Assembly: GCF_023065955.2 (NCBI RefSeq)
Contig: NW_026622974.1
Span: 25,265,718-25,329,717 of the forward strand
Reading direction: 5' to 3'
Length of the DNA: 64,000 bases
DNA from: Ursus arctos
Taxonomy: Eukaryota; Chordata; Mammalia; Carnivora; Ursidae
Part shown: piece after piece, positions 47,889 to 60,023 of the stretch
Layout: the number at the start of each line of letters is the position of its first letter
How positions within the stretch are numbered: the stretch's first letter is position 1
Translations under genes and position numbers: made by a program
The notes under the pieces: model-generated
Seen by the model: only the letters and a program-made list of their open reading frames with translations
Database searches by the model: none
What the model was told of the DNA's origin: nothing

Positions 47889-47974
47889 TGCATGCAAGAT
47901 ATGGGAAATACTAAAGCAAGACTACTCTATGAAGCCAATCTTCCAGAGAACTTTCGAAGACCACAGACAGATCA
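47889..47974 (+). CDS. SMAP1: SMAP1 exon 3: ArfGAP domain, middle part
   Basis: 86-bp exon starting in phase 0 directly after exon 2. It gives 28 codons ([18 protein letters not shown] through FRRPQTD) plus two bases, CA, of the next codon. The residues [16 protein letters not shown] match SMAP1; as I recall SMAP2 has NGKANRLYEAYLPETF at this point. The acceptor follows a T-rich tract ending TTTTTATTTTAG. The downstream donor is not a normal U2 site. The only boundary that keeps the frame is CA/GTATCCTTT, the exact U12-type donor consensus. The exon helps form the helical part of the ArfGAP fold that contacts Arf. It is intact, with no stop or indel. Confidence 0.96.
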
Positions 47975-47983
47975 GTATCCTTT
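47975..47983 (+). promoter_or_regulatory. SMAP1: U12-type 5' splice site of intron 3
   Basis: GTATCCTTT is an exact match to the U12-dependent donor consensus (A/G)TATCCTTT. It occurs exactly where the SMAP1 reading frame needs an exon boundary. There is no usable U2 donor at the frame-compatible position. Confidence 0.92.
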
Positions 47984-49055
47984 AAACTTTATTTATTGTG
48001 GATTTTAAAAGAATTAACTCATTTTTATACTTCGTATTTTAACTTTTTGTATTTAGGAAGGTGTGAACTGTATCATACTATTACTTATTAAAGATCAAAA
48101 TTGATTTGCCCTGAGCTGTGCTTTGTATGTAGTAAGTTTTTAATAGTGAGTAATACATGATCTACATAGTATTTTGATGTAATTATTACTAAGTGTAAAA
48201 TATTATGACTGTTTCTTCTTGATCTCCAGCTCTTGATTGGAGAGTATATGTTGTTTATTATTTTAGAGTATTATTAGAGATTTGACTTGTGAGCATCTTG
48301 AATAATTTTAAAATTCATTTCCAAAGAGATTTTCTTGACCACCTTTATATAGTAATCATATTTATGTTAGGCAGTTTGGTGTGTATGCACTTAAAACAGC
48401 AAGTCACATATTTAGTGCAAGTGGACCTGCTGAAGTAACTTATGATAATATTTACTGCTGACATTCCATCTTTGTTATAGCTTTCACAACTGTGTTTGCT
48501 TTTACAAATCTGCCCTAATGAATAAGTAGAATATTTTCTCACTGGCATTTTAGTCAGATGTTTTTCACATTTGTTAAAAATAAACTAATTTGATTATGTA
48601 GGAATTCTCAAATTTATATTGAAGTTTGAGGAAAGAGCTCATCAAAATTGATCTGTTCTATAAAATTATCAAATTGATTTTAGTTATTTGTGATTCTATC
48701 CAAAAGTGATATTTGCGGTTTTGACAATAAAATGTAGTTTCTTAAGAAGCAGTTATATATCACCCATTTGTATACCAAAACAGTTCATGTGGTCAAGCAG
48801 TGAAAAAAAAATGTGATCTTTTCTTAACAGAGATACAGGCCATTATATATATTTTTATATTTGTATAGAAACCTTTTAAGTTATATTTAAAAAGTTTGTA
48901 TTTGGCCTTTTCTGTTTCTGCTCCCCTCACCTTTTCCCCCCAAATTTAACAATCTGATATCCAGTCCTGTTTTTATTATGCATGTTCCTAGGGTGAAAGT
49001 GGAAGGTACATTTCAGACATAACAAATTGTGTGAGTAGAGGTATGAAGGTGTGAG
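47984..49055. other. Start of intron 3, unassigned
   Basis: AT-rich; nothing recognised. Confidence 0.5.
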
Positions 49056-49059
49056 GAGA

Positions 49060-49930
49060 CATGACGTTTTAAGGTTTTGATGTGACAGGTTCACGTTTAG
49101 TGGGGCAAGTGGCAGAAGAAGCTTATTTTTCAGATTGTGAAGGGTTTTCAGTACCATATAGAAGCACTGTGGACCTCATTCCATGGGCCCAAGGAAGTTG
49201 AAGGACTTAAAAAGCCATGAAGGCGTTTTGAAGCAGGAGAAACATTAGAAGCATTTACTTCTACCACAGCGAGGATTAGTCAGAGGAGACCCTGGAGTCA
49301 GAGACCATGTAAAATGCTAGTACAGCCTTGAAATGAGCAATGATGAAGTTATAAATTAGATAATTAGATTAAATTAGATAAGGGCATTGAGAATGGATAA
49401 AAAGGAATTGAGAATATTGGAAAGAAATTGGGAAAGCAGGAGCAATTGGCTTAGGTTGAGATTGGCTGTGTTTCTGAGGAAAGATACTGAGATGACCCCA
49501 AATTTTAAAGCTTGGCGGAGGTTCTATGGGTGAGATAAAGCATATTCCCTGAGAGAAGAAATTTCAGTACCAGATGAAAGTTGAAGGGTCAGAAATGAAA
49601 GGTAATGAGCCATGCTTCATTGCTTTGGGCAGATTGAGGTGTCTGTTGGACATATACATGGAGATCCCCATTCAGTAGCTGGAAACCTGGGTCTGGACCC
49701 TAGAAGAAAGCAGGAAATGTAGTGCTGATTATGGAGTGATTTAGCATGTAGACAATAGAAAAGTGTTGGTTGAAGTTGTGTTTACCCAGGGGAGTAGTCC
49801 TTTAGTTTTGTGTGTGTGTTTTATTGAGAAACTTGGGAATGCTGTTTTCTTTCCCCTCTGAAAAGTGAAGGCCTAGGGCAGAACCCTGGAAAATAGAGCA
49901 TAGTAGAAGGAAATATAGCAGAGCAGACAA
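49060..49930 (-). mobile_element. L2 remnant, reverse, long
   Basis: TGAAGGGTTTTCAGTACC, AAAGATACTGAGATGACCCC, GATTGAGGTGTCTGTTGGAC and CATATACATGGAGATCCCC follow the reverse L2 order over about 850 bp. Confidence 0.65.
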
Positions 49931-50560
49931 GTATGTCCTAGGTGGTTTTTACCAATTGCTTGCTAGTTGTATTTATTCTCTTCTCTCTGGTTCTTACCCC
50001 CAAGCCTGAGTTGACATATAAGATCCTTCAAATGAAAGAATCTCCTCTTTGTGGAAGTTTGTGTATATGTGTGTTGGGGTTGGTTTGGTATGAGTTGAGT
50101 GTTTTGGACTTCTCTTGAATACTACAGGGTAATTTTTGGTAGTATCCTTTATTTGGTTTCTTGTAGGCGAAAGTGGCTTCCAAGTTATTTAATATATCAT
50201 CATGATTCCGTTTTGTTTTCAAAGAAGCCTTGAAGATATTCAGAAAGGACTGTATATAGCTTCTTGGTATCTTCTTACATTGAACTATTCTATGAACTAT
50301 GTTGTATATATTGGTAGGAATATTATTTCTTAAGTAATTACCATTAATTTTATGATGACCCTTATAAACAGACGTAAAGGATTAATGAGGCAGTGAGTTA
50401 TTAATTCTGGTATTTTTGCTGATATATTTTTAAATATTTGGTACTTACCTAAACATTTCAGGGAAAAGATTTTTATAGTGAATTGATCGGCATTGGGTAT
50501 GATTACATCCTTGACCTTTGACACACTGAAGATACAACAGCTAAAGTAGTCTTACTGCTT
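49931..50560. other. Unassigned intron 3 sequence
   Basis: Nothing recognised. Confidence 0.5.
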
Positions 50561-50564
50561 AAAA

Positions 50565-50700
50565 AAGGTTTGCTGTGTGCCAAGCACTGAGCTTGGTCTT
50601 TTATGTTCATTATCTTTTTAAATTAGCAAAATAACCCAATGAGCTAGAGCATAATACTTTCATTTTGGGGGTTGGGAAGGATGGGATGGTTAAAGAGTTA
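50565..50700 (-). mobile_element. MIR remnant
   Basis: GTGTGCCAAGCACTGAGCTT and TTCATTATCTTTTTAAATTA. Confidence 0.65.
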
Positions 50701-52325
50701 TTAAGAAACTTCTCAAAACTTCCAGACTTTTCCGTCTGTAGAGGGCACTTGAATATTTTTTAGTGATGATAGTCTGAGTAAAATCAATGTTGCCACATTT
50801 GAGTCTTGATGGCCTTTAAAAATAGACTTATGGTTTGGGACTTTGCAGCTAGATTATAAGGTCTAGGTGTAGATTACAACTTTTAAGTACCTGATGGGAT
50901 TCATTTCAGGCTTTTGGATTATGTATATTTTTGCTATTGTTTGCTCAAGCATGCTTACTTGATTTTTCAAACTAAGTGTTACTTCTAAAATGTTTACAAA
51001 TTATGATCATATTTATATGAGGTATTGATCTCTTACTCTTCATAAAAAGATAATCTAGTGGTTGTTAGAAAATACTTAAAGAGGAATTTTGTCTAAACAA
51101 ATTTGAAATAGATGAATGCTTTGAGTATAAAATGCCATGTCTCGGACCATGAGACCAGCCCCTATATCTAATATAATACTATGGCCATTAAAAATTGTTT
51201 TACCTTAAATATTACAGCAGTATCACTTTATTCCCTTCTTTTAATTAGGAAACATTGTGATTTGGAGGTTTTATTAGGGAAACTAGTAAGAAAACTAGTC
51301 CCCTTTCTTTATTTCATGAATCATTCTAAATTTCTTTGCTCTTTCAAAAGCCTAACATCTCTGCATTTTTATTGATTTAAATAATTGTTGCGTCATCCCC
51401 AGAGGGAAGTGGAACCAAACTGAGTAAAACTCACATAATATGGGGCCTCACTGCATTCTTAACAAGATTTGTCACTTTTTAAAAGCTTTACAATTTACAA
51501 AGTCATGCAGAAGCTGCTGTGAAAGTATAATTTCTCATGTGGGATGTGGTTAATTATAGGCTGCATGTACTAGTGCATGACAAATGCTAAAGCTTTACGT
51601 TAAGCTTTCCATTATTAGGATATTTCATCTTATCTAAAAACTTTAATTACTTCAGTTCCATGAGGTCTATTGTGCACCAGAGCTAATCAGCACCTCTTCC
51701 TCTTTGAGCTTTTCAAGATTTTACTGCTGTCAGTGATAATGTGTCTGCAACTGGAAGATCTTGTTCTTGGGACTAAATATTAATTTAAATGGTATCTTTA
51801 AAATGGTATCTTTAAGAAAAGGAAAAAAAACTCAAACTATAAATAAATACATGTTAAAAGATAAAATACAAATGTTAAACTTGGGGGGGTGCTCGTATAG
51901 TATCATTTGTTAGTTTTGAGGACAGGGACAGTTCAGGGTACTGTGCTGAATGTTTTGTAACTATAGGCATGGGGAAGATTCTGGGGTATTTGTTTTTGTT
52001 TATTTACTAAATCCCAAATCAACCACTTAAACTTGAATTGTTATTAATATATTCCTTCCCTTGATTTCCTGAAAATATTACTGTTATATTTCTAATTTTT
52101 TTGGTTATATTATTGATGTCTATCAGTAAAGAAAGTCTTTATGTCTCAAATGACGCCTAGAGACTGTAAAATGAAGATGAATATTGACTTATCTCCAAAT
52201 TCATTGGTCCTTTTGTTGTTGTTTCTTATTCGCTCATCTATTTAAACTTGATGCTGTGCAAGCCATCTTAGCACTAATCATGGTAGTTCCTGTCTATTAT
52301 CTCACTCTACCATGGTAGTAAGAGC
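50701..52325. other. Unassigned intron 3 sequence
   Basis: A weak CTCF-like motif (GTAGAGGGCAC) lies near 50738; otherwise nothing. Confidence 0.5.
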
Positions 52326-52334
52326 TAAAAATTA

Positions 52335-52605
52335 AATAGCACTCACTATGTGCCACACACTGTTCTTAGTTCTTTACACACACTAGCTTATTTAATTCTT
52401 ACAATAATCCTGTGAGATGGGTCTTAATGTTATCTCCATTTTGAAGGAGGGGAAACTGAAATACAAAGTTACATAAAAGCAAAAGCTAACTCCATTTATT
52501 GAATGCCTTCTGTCTGTTAGGTGCTGTGCTGAATGCTTTATATATATTATTCCTATAACTCTCAACAACTTTGTGAGTTGGGTATGATTATCTATTTTTA
52601 TGTGT
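52335..52605 (-). mobile_element. Two adjacent MIR remnants
   Basis: CACTCACTATGTGCCACACA with ACAATAATCCTGTGAGATGG, then GTTAGGTGCTGTGCTGAATG with CAACAACTTTGTGAGTTGGG. Same orientation, joined near 52475. Confidence 0.75.
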
Positions 52606-52859
52606 CTAGGTATGGGTTCAGCAGATTAGCTGACTTCAAGGTAACAATAACTGCCAGTTAAATAACAAGTGCCTGCTGGTACCAAAAATGAGGATGTACA
52701 TTGGGAGACCATCTTCTTTGAGAATTAGCACTAGAGTCAGCATATAATGCAAAACTGCTGTCAAAATATCCATTGAAAATTCCTTAAGTTGTCTGTAGTG
52801 ACAATTTGTAGACACAGAGACAATCTGTAAATCCAACTTGACTGTTTTTTGCAATTGGA

Positions 52860-53075
52860 ATACAATTCAGGAATCAATAATTACAGGCCTATGCGCCAGC
52901 TCCTGTTTTTGTAAAAGTTAATTAGAACACAGCCATGACCATTCATTTATGTATTTTCAGGGCTGCTTTGGAGGTACAAAGGCAGAGTTGAGTAGTTGCA
53001 ACACAGACCAACTATCCTTCAAAGCCTAAAATATTTACTTTCTGGCCTTCTGAAAAACATTTGCTGACCGTGGTA
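52860..53075. mobile_element. hAT-type non-autonomous DNA transposon remnant
   Basis: TTAGAACACAGCCATGACCA, GCAGAGTTGAGTAGTTGCAA, AAAGCCTAAAATATTTACTT and TCTGGCCTTCTGAAAAACAT match a well-known mammalian repeat. The family name is not asserted. Confidence 0.7.
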
Positions 53076-53446
53076 ATAAATCATTGTTTTTTTAGGTGAA
53101 TTAACAATGAAAAATTGGCTTGCATATGGGACCTTGTACAAACATAATACATAAAGACTGTGTGATATGTTCTTGCTCTAAGAGGTACATAGGAACTGAG
53201 AGCAATCAAGAATACAGCATATTCCCTAAATCCCTGTCCTTTTTCAGATGACTGCCATGGAACTTAAAAAATGCACTTTGTGGTGTGCTTTGATTGGTTT
53301 TTGAAAAGTAGTGTTTTATGTTAACAATAGGAAGATCCAAGTAAGTTCTCTTGCCCTAATGATTTATTTTATTTTATCTTATTTTACTACCCTTGGAAAA
53401 ACAGATCAGCTTTCCTTTCATAATTTTAGAAATTGTTTACTTTTTA

Positions 53447-53656
53447 TTTTTATTTATTTATTTTTTTAAAGATTTTATTTATTTATTTGACAGAGATAGA
53501 GACAGCCAGCGAGAGAGGGAACACAAGCAGGGGGAGTGGGAGAGGAAGAAGCAGGCTCATAGCCGAGGAGCCTGACGTGGGGCTCGATCCCATAACGCCG
53601 GGATCACGCCCTGAGCCGAAGGCAGATGCTTAACTGCTGTGCCACCCAGGCGCCCC
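53447..53656 (-). mobile_element. CAN-SINE, younger type
   Basis: Full antisense copy. A 19-bp perfect duplication AGAAATTGTTTACTTTTTA lies at 53428-53446 and 53657-53675. Confidence 0.96.
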
Positions 53657-53675
53657 AGAAATTGTTTACTTTTTA

Positions 53676-54830
53676 GATAATTTCTGAGAGGGTTTTGTAT
53701 CATAAGCAGAACCAGATTCAGCTATAATTGAATTATTTATATAAAATACATTAAATATAAATTAAGATTTCACTGATATCTGTTATTTCTGAAAATTCAC
53801 AGCAATATGTAATTTCACCAGATATTTGTATTGTTTTTCACTCGAAAATATTGCATACTTAAAATGTTTGCCTTTTTCAAATTGAGTATTTATAAAGCCA
53901 TCATAGTTTTCAGTATTTTAGCTTTACTATTGGTTATTTTATATGTTCTATTTCTAACTTTAGTGAGTTTTCTAAGAGTAATTTTTAAAATCAGAAACAG
54001 TGATCATTTTTTATCATAAACATTTCATAAATGAGAGTAGTAAATCTTTTCAAGCATTAAGGTGTAGTATACTCTAAACAATATCTGTAAGGAGTATTGT
54101 TTCTATCTTTAAGAAGGAAAAATATCAGTATTACTTTCTCTGATATTTAAACATAAAATTATAATTTAAGAATTCAAATTTCTAAAAATTTTCTGTAATT
54201 AAAAAATAACTGTGTATATGCGCTATATTATGTGTTATATAATATGTAACTGTAAATATAATTGGTGCTAAAATACTTATACGAATTCACAAACATATGT
54301 GTACAGATAATAAATATATTCCATATCATCTGAAGTGAAAATGACATCAATCTAAGTGAAGTCTATTTTCTCTTCCTTTTTGTGGAGGTAAATAGTTGTC
54401 TCTACAAGGAAAATTGCTCAGTATATCCACATGCGTACACCTAATCCAAAAGGCCAACTTTTTTAATTGTTTCATTTTTTTCTGTTAGAAATATAGAAAA
54501 ATGTAATATTGAACTTGGATTTACAATCAGGAGCAAAGTTAACATTTAGCTGATTTACAAGTTTGAGTAAAATAACATTGCATTTTATGAGAATATTGGC
54601 ATATTTGTGGTAACTTTTTGGTATTGAATTGGCTGCTTAAGTTTTCACATACCTAAATAAGCAGCCTGATGGCAGCTTTGGGGCCTTTCATTTAAAAGGA
54701 TCTCCAAGGATACTTTGAAAATACCCTCCAAATTTGACATTCTTTTCTAGATTTTAAAATATTTATTAGCATTTGCATAAAATAACTGATTGACAGATGA
54801 ACGGGTGATGATCAGGAACATTCTGAAAAG
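53676..54830. other. Unassigned AT-rich intron 3 sequence
   Basis: Nothing recognised. Confidence 0.5.
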
Positions 54831-54834
54831 GTTG

Positions 54835-54995
54835 ATGCTAAACAGCCCTGGTTTTGAATCACAACTCTTCCTTAGAAGACTTTTTAAGCTTTCTGTAACT
54901 CAGTTTGGTTGTGAAATGGTACCTACCTTATAGATTGTTAAGAGGTAAAAAGGAGATAAAGATCGTATAAAGCGCCCTTCACATACTCAGGTTGT
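54835..54995 (+). mobile_element. MIR remnant
   Basis: AGCCCTGGTTTTGAATCACA, GTGAAATGGTACCTACCTTA and GTATAAAGCGCCCTTCACAT. Confidence 0.7.
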
Positions 54996-55167
54996 AGAAA
55001 ACGGTCTTTCATTCAGCTTACTTAATTAAATGTTTAGATTTCCCCTCTTGCCTTCCCTGGCCCCCTTTGAGTGCTTTCATAATGCCCCAACTTTTTAATA
55101 TCTACTGTATATTGGTCTGTCAACTCTTTCTATTACCTATTGCCTCAACTGTCAAAAGTCTGTTATA

Positions 55168-55369
55168 GGGGCGCCTGGGTGGCACAGCAGTTAAGCGTCT
55201 GCCTTCGGCTCAGGGCATGATCCCTGCGTTATGGGATCAAGCCCCACATCAGGCTCCTCCCCTATGAGCCGGCTTCTTCCTCTCCCACTCCCCCTGCTTG
55301 TGTTCCCTCTCTCGCTGGCTGTCTCTATCTCTGTCGAATAGATAAATAAAATCTTTAAAAAAAAAAAAT
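55168..55369 (+). mobile_element. CAN-SINE, younger type
   Basis: Full length. A 14-bp duplication AAAAGTCTGTTATA lies at 55154-55167 and 55370-55383. Confidence 0.95.
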
Positions 55370-55904
55370 AAAAGTCTGTTATAACTTCTAATAAGGAGTT
55401 ATTGACTGAAAATGTATTGCTTTCCTGCTTCAGGTAACTTTTGAACAGAAGGATGTCTTAATGGGGATCTACAGGGAAATGGTATTTCAGTATAATTCAT
55501 TTCCTTTGTAATTCTGTGTATTGTATTTTATCCATTTAAAAGCCCTGTCCCAGGAAGGAGTTCACAGGCTTTGCATGACTACCAAAGGGGATCATGGTGC
55601 TAAAAAGGCTATGAATCTCTGATAGAAGAATTCACATTTTAGTGAAATATGATAAAGCAGTGATTGAGCTGTAAGAGAAGTCATCAATATCAGATAACTC
55701 AGAACTCTCAAATTCCACTAGAAATGGCTCACTCTGTCAACATTATAAGGCTAGTCCAGCCAACTCCAAAAAATTAAATAGTACTGACTTTGGTTGTGGC
55801 TTCTTGACTTCTCCATTCCTCAGCTTTGAAAGAAAAAAAAAATGGCCTCCATTCTTCTAAAACACAGGAAATCCTCTGTGATGGAACCAGGGGAAGTCAT
55901 GTGT

Positions 55905-56080
55905 GGTGGGAAAGAACGGAAGTATTGGAATCACAATTGTTTAATTTTTCTAAGTTGCTAATTATTCATCTGTGATGTGGAAATAATATGTACATTACTG
56001 GGTTTTGAAAGGATTGAACGAAACAAACTGTGGACTACCCATAGCACACAGTGTCTGGTACATTGTAGGGACCACATGGC
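55905..56080 (+). mobile_element. MIR remnant
   Basis: TTCATCTGTGATGTGGAAAT, GGGTTTTGAAAGGATTGAAC and CAGTGTCTGGTACATTGTAG. Confidence 0.6.
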
Positions 56081-56398
56081 TATTAGTTTCCTTACACTGA
56101 GAATTTAAAGTGAACTTTAGTTTGAGTTTGGTTCGAGGTGGAGATTTGGGAAATGTGGTGGAATTGAGAAATATGGTTACTTTTCATACTAGAATTGGGT
56201 TGGGTGATTTTGTTGAATGGGGAGAACTTCTGAAAGAGACTTTCTGTGGCAGAAAGAAAGGTAGGTTACAGAATTTAGTTGCAGAAATAGTGTGAGAGGA
56301 AAGCACAGACTGGGAAGGAGGAAATTTGCATGTAGAGTGTAGGCTTTGTGGAAGGGAATGAATAAAGGGGAGTGTACATTGTCACTGAACTCATGCTT

Positions 56399-56407
56399 TT
56401 CCTTAAG
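56399..56407 (+). promoter_or_regulatory. SMAP1: U12-type branch-point sequence of intron 3
   Basis: TTCCTTAAG matches the U12 branch-point consensus TTCCTTRAY at 8 of 9 positions. The presumed branch adenosine (56405 or 56406) is about 15 nt upstream of the last intron base (56421), within the narrow spacing typical of U12 introns. There is no long polypyrimidine tract between it and the AG. Confidence 0.88.
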
Positions 56408-56421
56408 TTATCTGTTTGCAG

Positions 56422-56497
56422 AGCAGTGGAATTTTTCATCAGAGATAAATATGAAAAGAAGAAATACTACGATAAAAATGCAATAGCTATTACAAAT
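56422..56497 (+). CDS. SMAP1: SMAP1 exon 4: end of ArfGAP domain and basic segment
   Basis: 76-bp exon. Its first base, A, completes the CAA (Gln) codon begun in exon 3. The remaining 25 codons read AVEFFIRDKYEKKKYY then DKNAIAITN, ending on a codon boundary. AVEFFIRDKYEKKKYYDK matches SMAP1; as I recall SMAP2 has AVEGFIRDKYEKKKYMDR. The lysine-rich stretch lies at the C-terminal edge of the ArfGAP domain. The acceptor TTTGCAG follows a U12-type branch-point motif. The donor AAT/GTAAGTA is a near-perfect U2 site. Because the exon ends in phase 0, an alternative in-frame exon can be inserted next. An old antisense SINE starts 61 bp downstream. Confidence 0.96.
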
Positions 56498-56557
56498 GTA
56501 AGTAAAATCTTCATTTCTATCAGCAATTGATGTTTGTTGAATAGATCTCAAACTTTT

Positions 56558-56760
56558 TTTTTTTTTTAAGATTTATTTATTTGAGAGAGAGAGAGAGCGA
56601 GAGAGAGAATGGGGGGAGAGGCAGAGGGAGAGAAACTCAAGCAGACTCCCCACTCAGTGTGGAGCCTGACTCAGGGCTCCATTTCACGACCCATGAGATC
56701 ATGACCTGAGCCAAAAATCATGAGTTGGATGCTTAACCAGCTGAGCCACCCAGGCTCCCC
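56558..56760 (-). mobile_element. CAN-SINE, older copy, 61 bp after exon 4
   Basis: TTTAAGATTTATTTATTTGA to GCTGAGCCACCCAGGCTCCC, with a flanking repeat AGATCTCAAACTTTT / AGATCTTAAACTTTT (one difference). Confidence 0.92.
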
Positions 56761-56775
56761 AGATCTTAAACTTTT

Positions 56776-57775
56776 AACATACAAAGCAACTTAATTTTTT
56801 TCATCGTAGAAATATATTTAGTTACATACTTTTAAAAATTTGAGTATTGGAATTTTTTTCACATATTTATGAACTCTGACAAGGCAGAACTCTTGATTCA
56901 GAAAAGAGCATGTTCTGAGTAAGTGTCTAATAACTATTAAATGCCATTTATTAATTTATGAAATTTGCAAAAAGATAAAGTCACTAATTGAAAAAGGGGG
57001 AAGGAAAAATTATTTCACTCAATTCTGGAAATGAATGAAAAAGAAACAAGGCAATTTATCTTCTCCTAAGGGCTTTTAGTGGCTGTGTCCAGACATATGT
57101 ATATTAAGACATGACATTTTAAATGGTTGTTATCAAGCATTTGATACCTAATAGTTGAGACCTTATTGTAGTGATCAGTTATATCTCTGTTTCTTTTTAG
57201 TTTTTTTCTGATTAATTTTTCTCATTCTAGTTAATTATAGTTTAAAGCTAATTGTCTTTACTATTACAATTTTTTTGGGGGGGAGCCTTTGATTCCTAGA
57301 TTAATAAGCCAAGTTGTAAACAGTTAATCTTGTGGTTAAGTAATCTGTGAAGTGATTTGGAGACAATAATTTCATCTCATTTTGTACACAAACTGGGTTT
57401 TTCTCTTCAGTCCATATGGAGAAGCAATATACTAAAAAAATTAGTAAAATACTAACAAAGTAAGGATATTTTAATACATTGTTTTTGATCATGAAACAAG
57501 ACTTGTTAAAAATATTTAAAGTATCATTAATGTATATTTTGAGACAAAGATACCCTTGCAAATAGAGTTTGGGCTGCATTGGATATAGGAGAGGAAATCT
57601 TTTGAAAGAATGGTAAAAATTGATAGTATTATAAATGATACTTATAATGTCCATAAAATTAAATTTAGTTGTAGTATTATGGGGGAAAAAGGACTGACTG
57701 TAAAACATAAGTAATATATTTTCATTTTAGTATAGTTTATAAAACATATGGCTTTACATTATGTACCCTTTTTTG
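56776..57775. other. Unassigned intron 4 sequence
   Basis: AT-rich. The 135-codon minus-strand frame at 57301-57708 has no recognisable motif and an AT-driven composition; I do not call it a gene. Confidence 0.5.
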
Positions 57776-57780
57776 TCCTT

Positions 57781-58010
57781 CAAGTTTTTATTTAAATTTT
57801 AGTTAGCATACAGTATAATATTGGTTTCAGGTGTAGAATTAAGTGATTCATCACTTATATATAGCATCTAGTGCTCATCACAAGTACCCTCCTGAATACC
57901 CATCACCCCTTTAACCCATTCCCTCACTCTCTCCCTTCTAGCAGCCCTCAGTTTGTTCTCTATAAAGAGTCTCTTAAGTTTTGCTTCCCTCACATTAAAC
58001 CTCCTTTTAA
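57781..58010 (-). mobile_element. L1 3' end (carnivore type)
   Basis: TTTTAGTTAGCATACAGTAT, TTGGTTTCAGGTGTAGAATT, ACCCATCACCCCTTTAACCC and CCCTCAGTTTGTTCTCTATA. Confidence 0.85.
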
Positions 58011-58049
58011 AAAATCCTAAACGTTTTTGTTGTTTTTAATTATATTTAT

Positions 58050-58385
58050 AGTATTTTTTTCCTTCTAGACAACAATTTGGAAATTATTTTTATATAGTAA
58101 TGTATAGGAGAACAGTTTTATCTTTGGAAGGTAGCTGTTGCTATGGAATGCCACCCCCCCAGGTGTGATAATAATATTATGTTCAGTTAAAAGAATTTAT
58201 TTATTCATTAAGAGATTTGTACTGGGATAAAATATTTAGGGATCAAGTGTCATGATATCTGTAACTCATTTTCAAATAATAATAAATAATTTTAAGTCGC
58301 TCAGTGAAACCTGGCAGCTGAGTGTATATGTGTGTGTGTGTGTGTGTAGAGAGAGAACAAGCATAGCATAATGTTAATATTTTAT
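58050..58385 (+). mobile_element. Old L1M-type 3' fragment with a short TG run
   Basis: TTTAGGGATCAAGTGTCATG and ATATCTGTAACTCATTTTCA are shared with old L1 3' ends. A TG run lies near 58328-58347. Confidence 0.5.
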
Positions 58386-59550
58386 GAATATTGCTAAGAT
58401 TTATAAAGATGTTCATTCTACAAGTTTTTATGTTTTTGTAGGCTTGAGAATGGAAATTTCAATGTAGAAGATTGTATATTTTTGAGTTTATATTATTCAT
58501 ATAATGAAGATTTAGAAAAGTCCACAAAAATCACATTTAACCCAAGGGAAAATGTATTCCACTATTCATTTATAAGCAATATAATAATTTTTAAAAAATT
58601 TATATTCTAGCAAGTTTAAAACATTTCTTCCTCCTTCATGGCAGTCAGTGTGTAAACAACTAATCTTACATATCACTAATAATTACATTATATATTTATA
58701 TATGTTGTTTTGTCTTCAGTAATAGATTGAACATTCATTCAAGTTGTTTCTGATCAGTTGTTATGGTTCCAGTCTCCTGGTATACTGAACCAAAAAGTGT
58801 ATGACCTTTGCCTTCAGAGAAATTTAATTTCATTGTGAGGATGAGACTAGGTTAAAAAATAAACCTGAGACAAAGTATAAGTATTGTATATCTAAGATAC
58901 TTAAGGAGCACTAGTGCATTTAACAGACTATCTAAGGAGAGACAGTTTGAATACTAACTGTACTAGTTGTACTCTGATAAAAAGATGTCGTGAGTGGCTG
59001 GTAAGCTTGATGTGGCTATTACCCTGATATTAATGGCTCCAAATTGCTTTATCTTTACAACTTCTGTGTCTGATTTTATAGTTTTTCTGTCTTAGCTGGT
59101 ATTTTTTAGTGTTGCCACTAAATGTAACTGCTCTTATTTTCTTATTTTAAATAAGAGTAAAGGTCTAAAGATTGACCCTGTTTATGTAAGGGAGTAATTT
59201 AATTTCTTAAACCCTTTTAAAAAATGATATATTTCTTGCCCTTCTGAAACATAAATATTTCAGATTATTGTGGCAAAATACAAAGCAATAAACTTCAAGA
59301 AGACAGTGGCAAAGAGTTCTGCTGTTTTACTGTGCTATTGCCCCCCTACCTGGCAAGCCATTTAATGAGTCCATGAACTAAGCCCTGTGGGAATCCATCA
59401 TGTAGAGTATGAGAATCTAGGATGGCACTATACCCAGGGATTTATTTGTAGTTATAAAAACTGACTTTAGCAAGCTGTTAATAAATGTGGTATCTGGTCA
59501 TATAAACCTGGTGCTTCTGAGAAAGCAGGGAGGTTGTTTGTGCTGCTTTG
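58386..59550. other. Unassigned intron 4 sequence
   Basis: Nothing recognised. Confidence 0.5.
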
Positions 59551-60023
59551 TCAAGGGAGCTTATGGTATAGGCTGTATGGGTTTGAGTCCTGTGCAGTAC
59601 TGTAAGTGTGAATTAAGGGAGGAAGCTTAAAGGGGAAAAACAAAGTTTAGATAAAACAAAAACAAAGGAAAATATATTTCTAAGTAGAAATGTTTTGGTA
59701 CTACAGTCTATACTGTTTTGTAGCCTCAAACCGAAAAAAAAAAAGACATTTCATTTCTTTTGTATCTTTTAGAGTAACTGCATGGTGCTGGGCACCAGTG
59801 TGGGCATAGCATATCAACCCTTATTCATATTGACCCTCAGTACTTCTCTTCCTCACCCCTGAGATCTGTGCTAGCCTCTCATTTTGAAACTATATATAAA
59901 ATTCAGAGATTGGCTGTTGAAGTTCCCTTGGATTGTTTCTTCCTTTATTTGTTCATTTAGTCATGCAGCAAACAACATTGAATATATATCCTCTGCAAGG
60001 CACTGAGATTGAAATGATAGAAT

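Noticed and set aside
57301..57708. 135-codon minus-strand open frame, the longest outside LINEs
   Set aside because: AT-driven composition, no recognised motif, no splice or promoter context; chance expected in 64 kb of AT-rich intron.
59570..59600. tRNA-like B-box sequence GGGTTTGAGTCC
   Set aside because: No A-box or cloverleaf around it; most likely a MIR or chance match.
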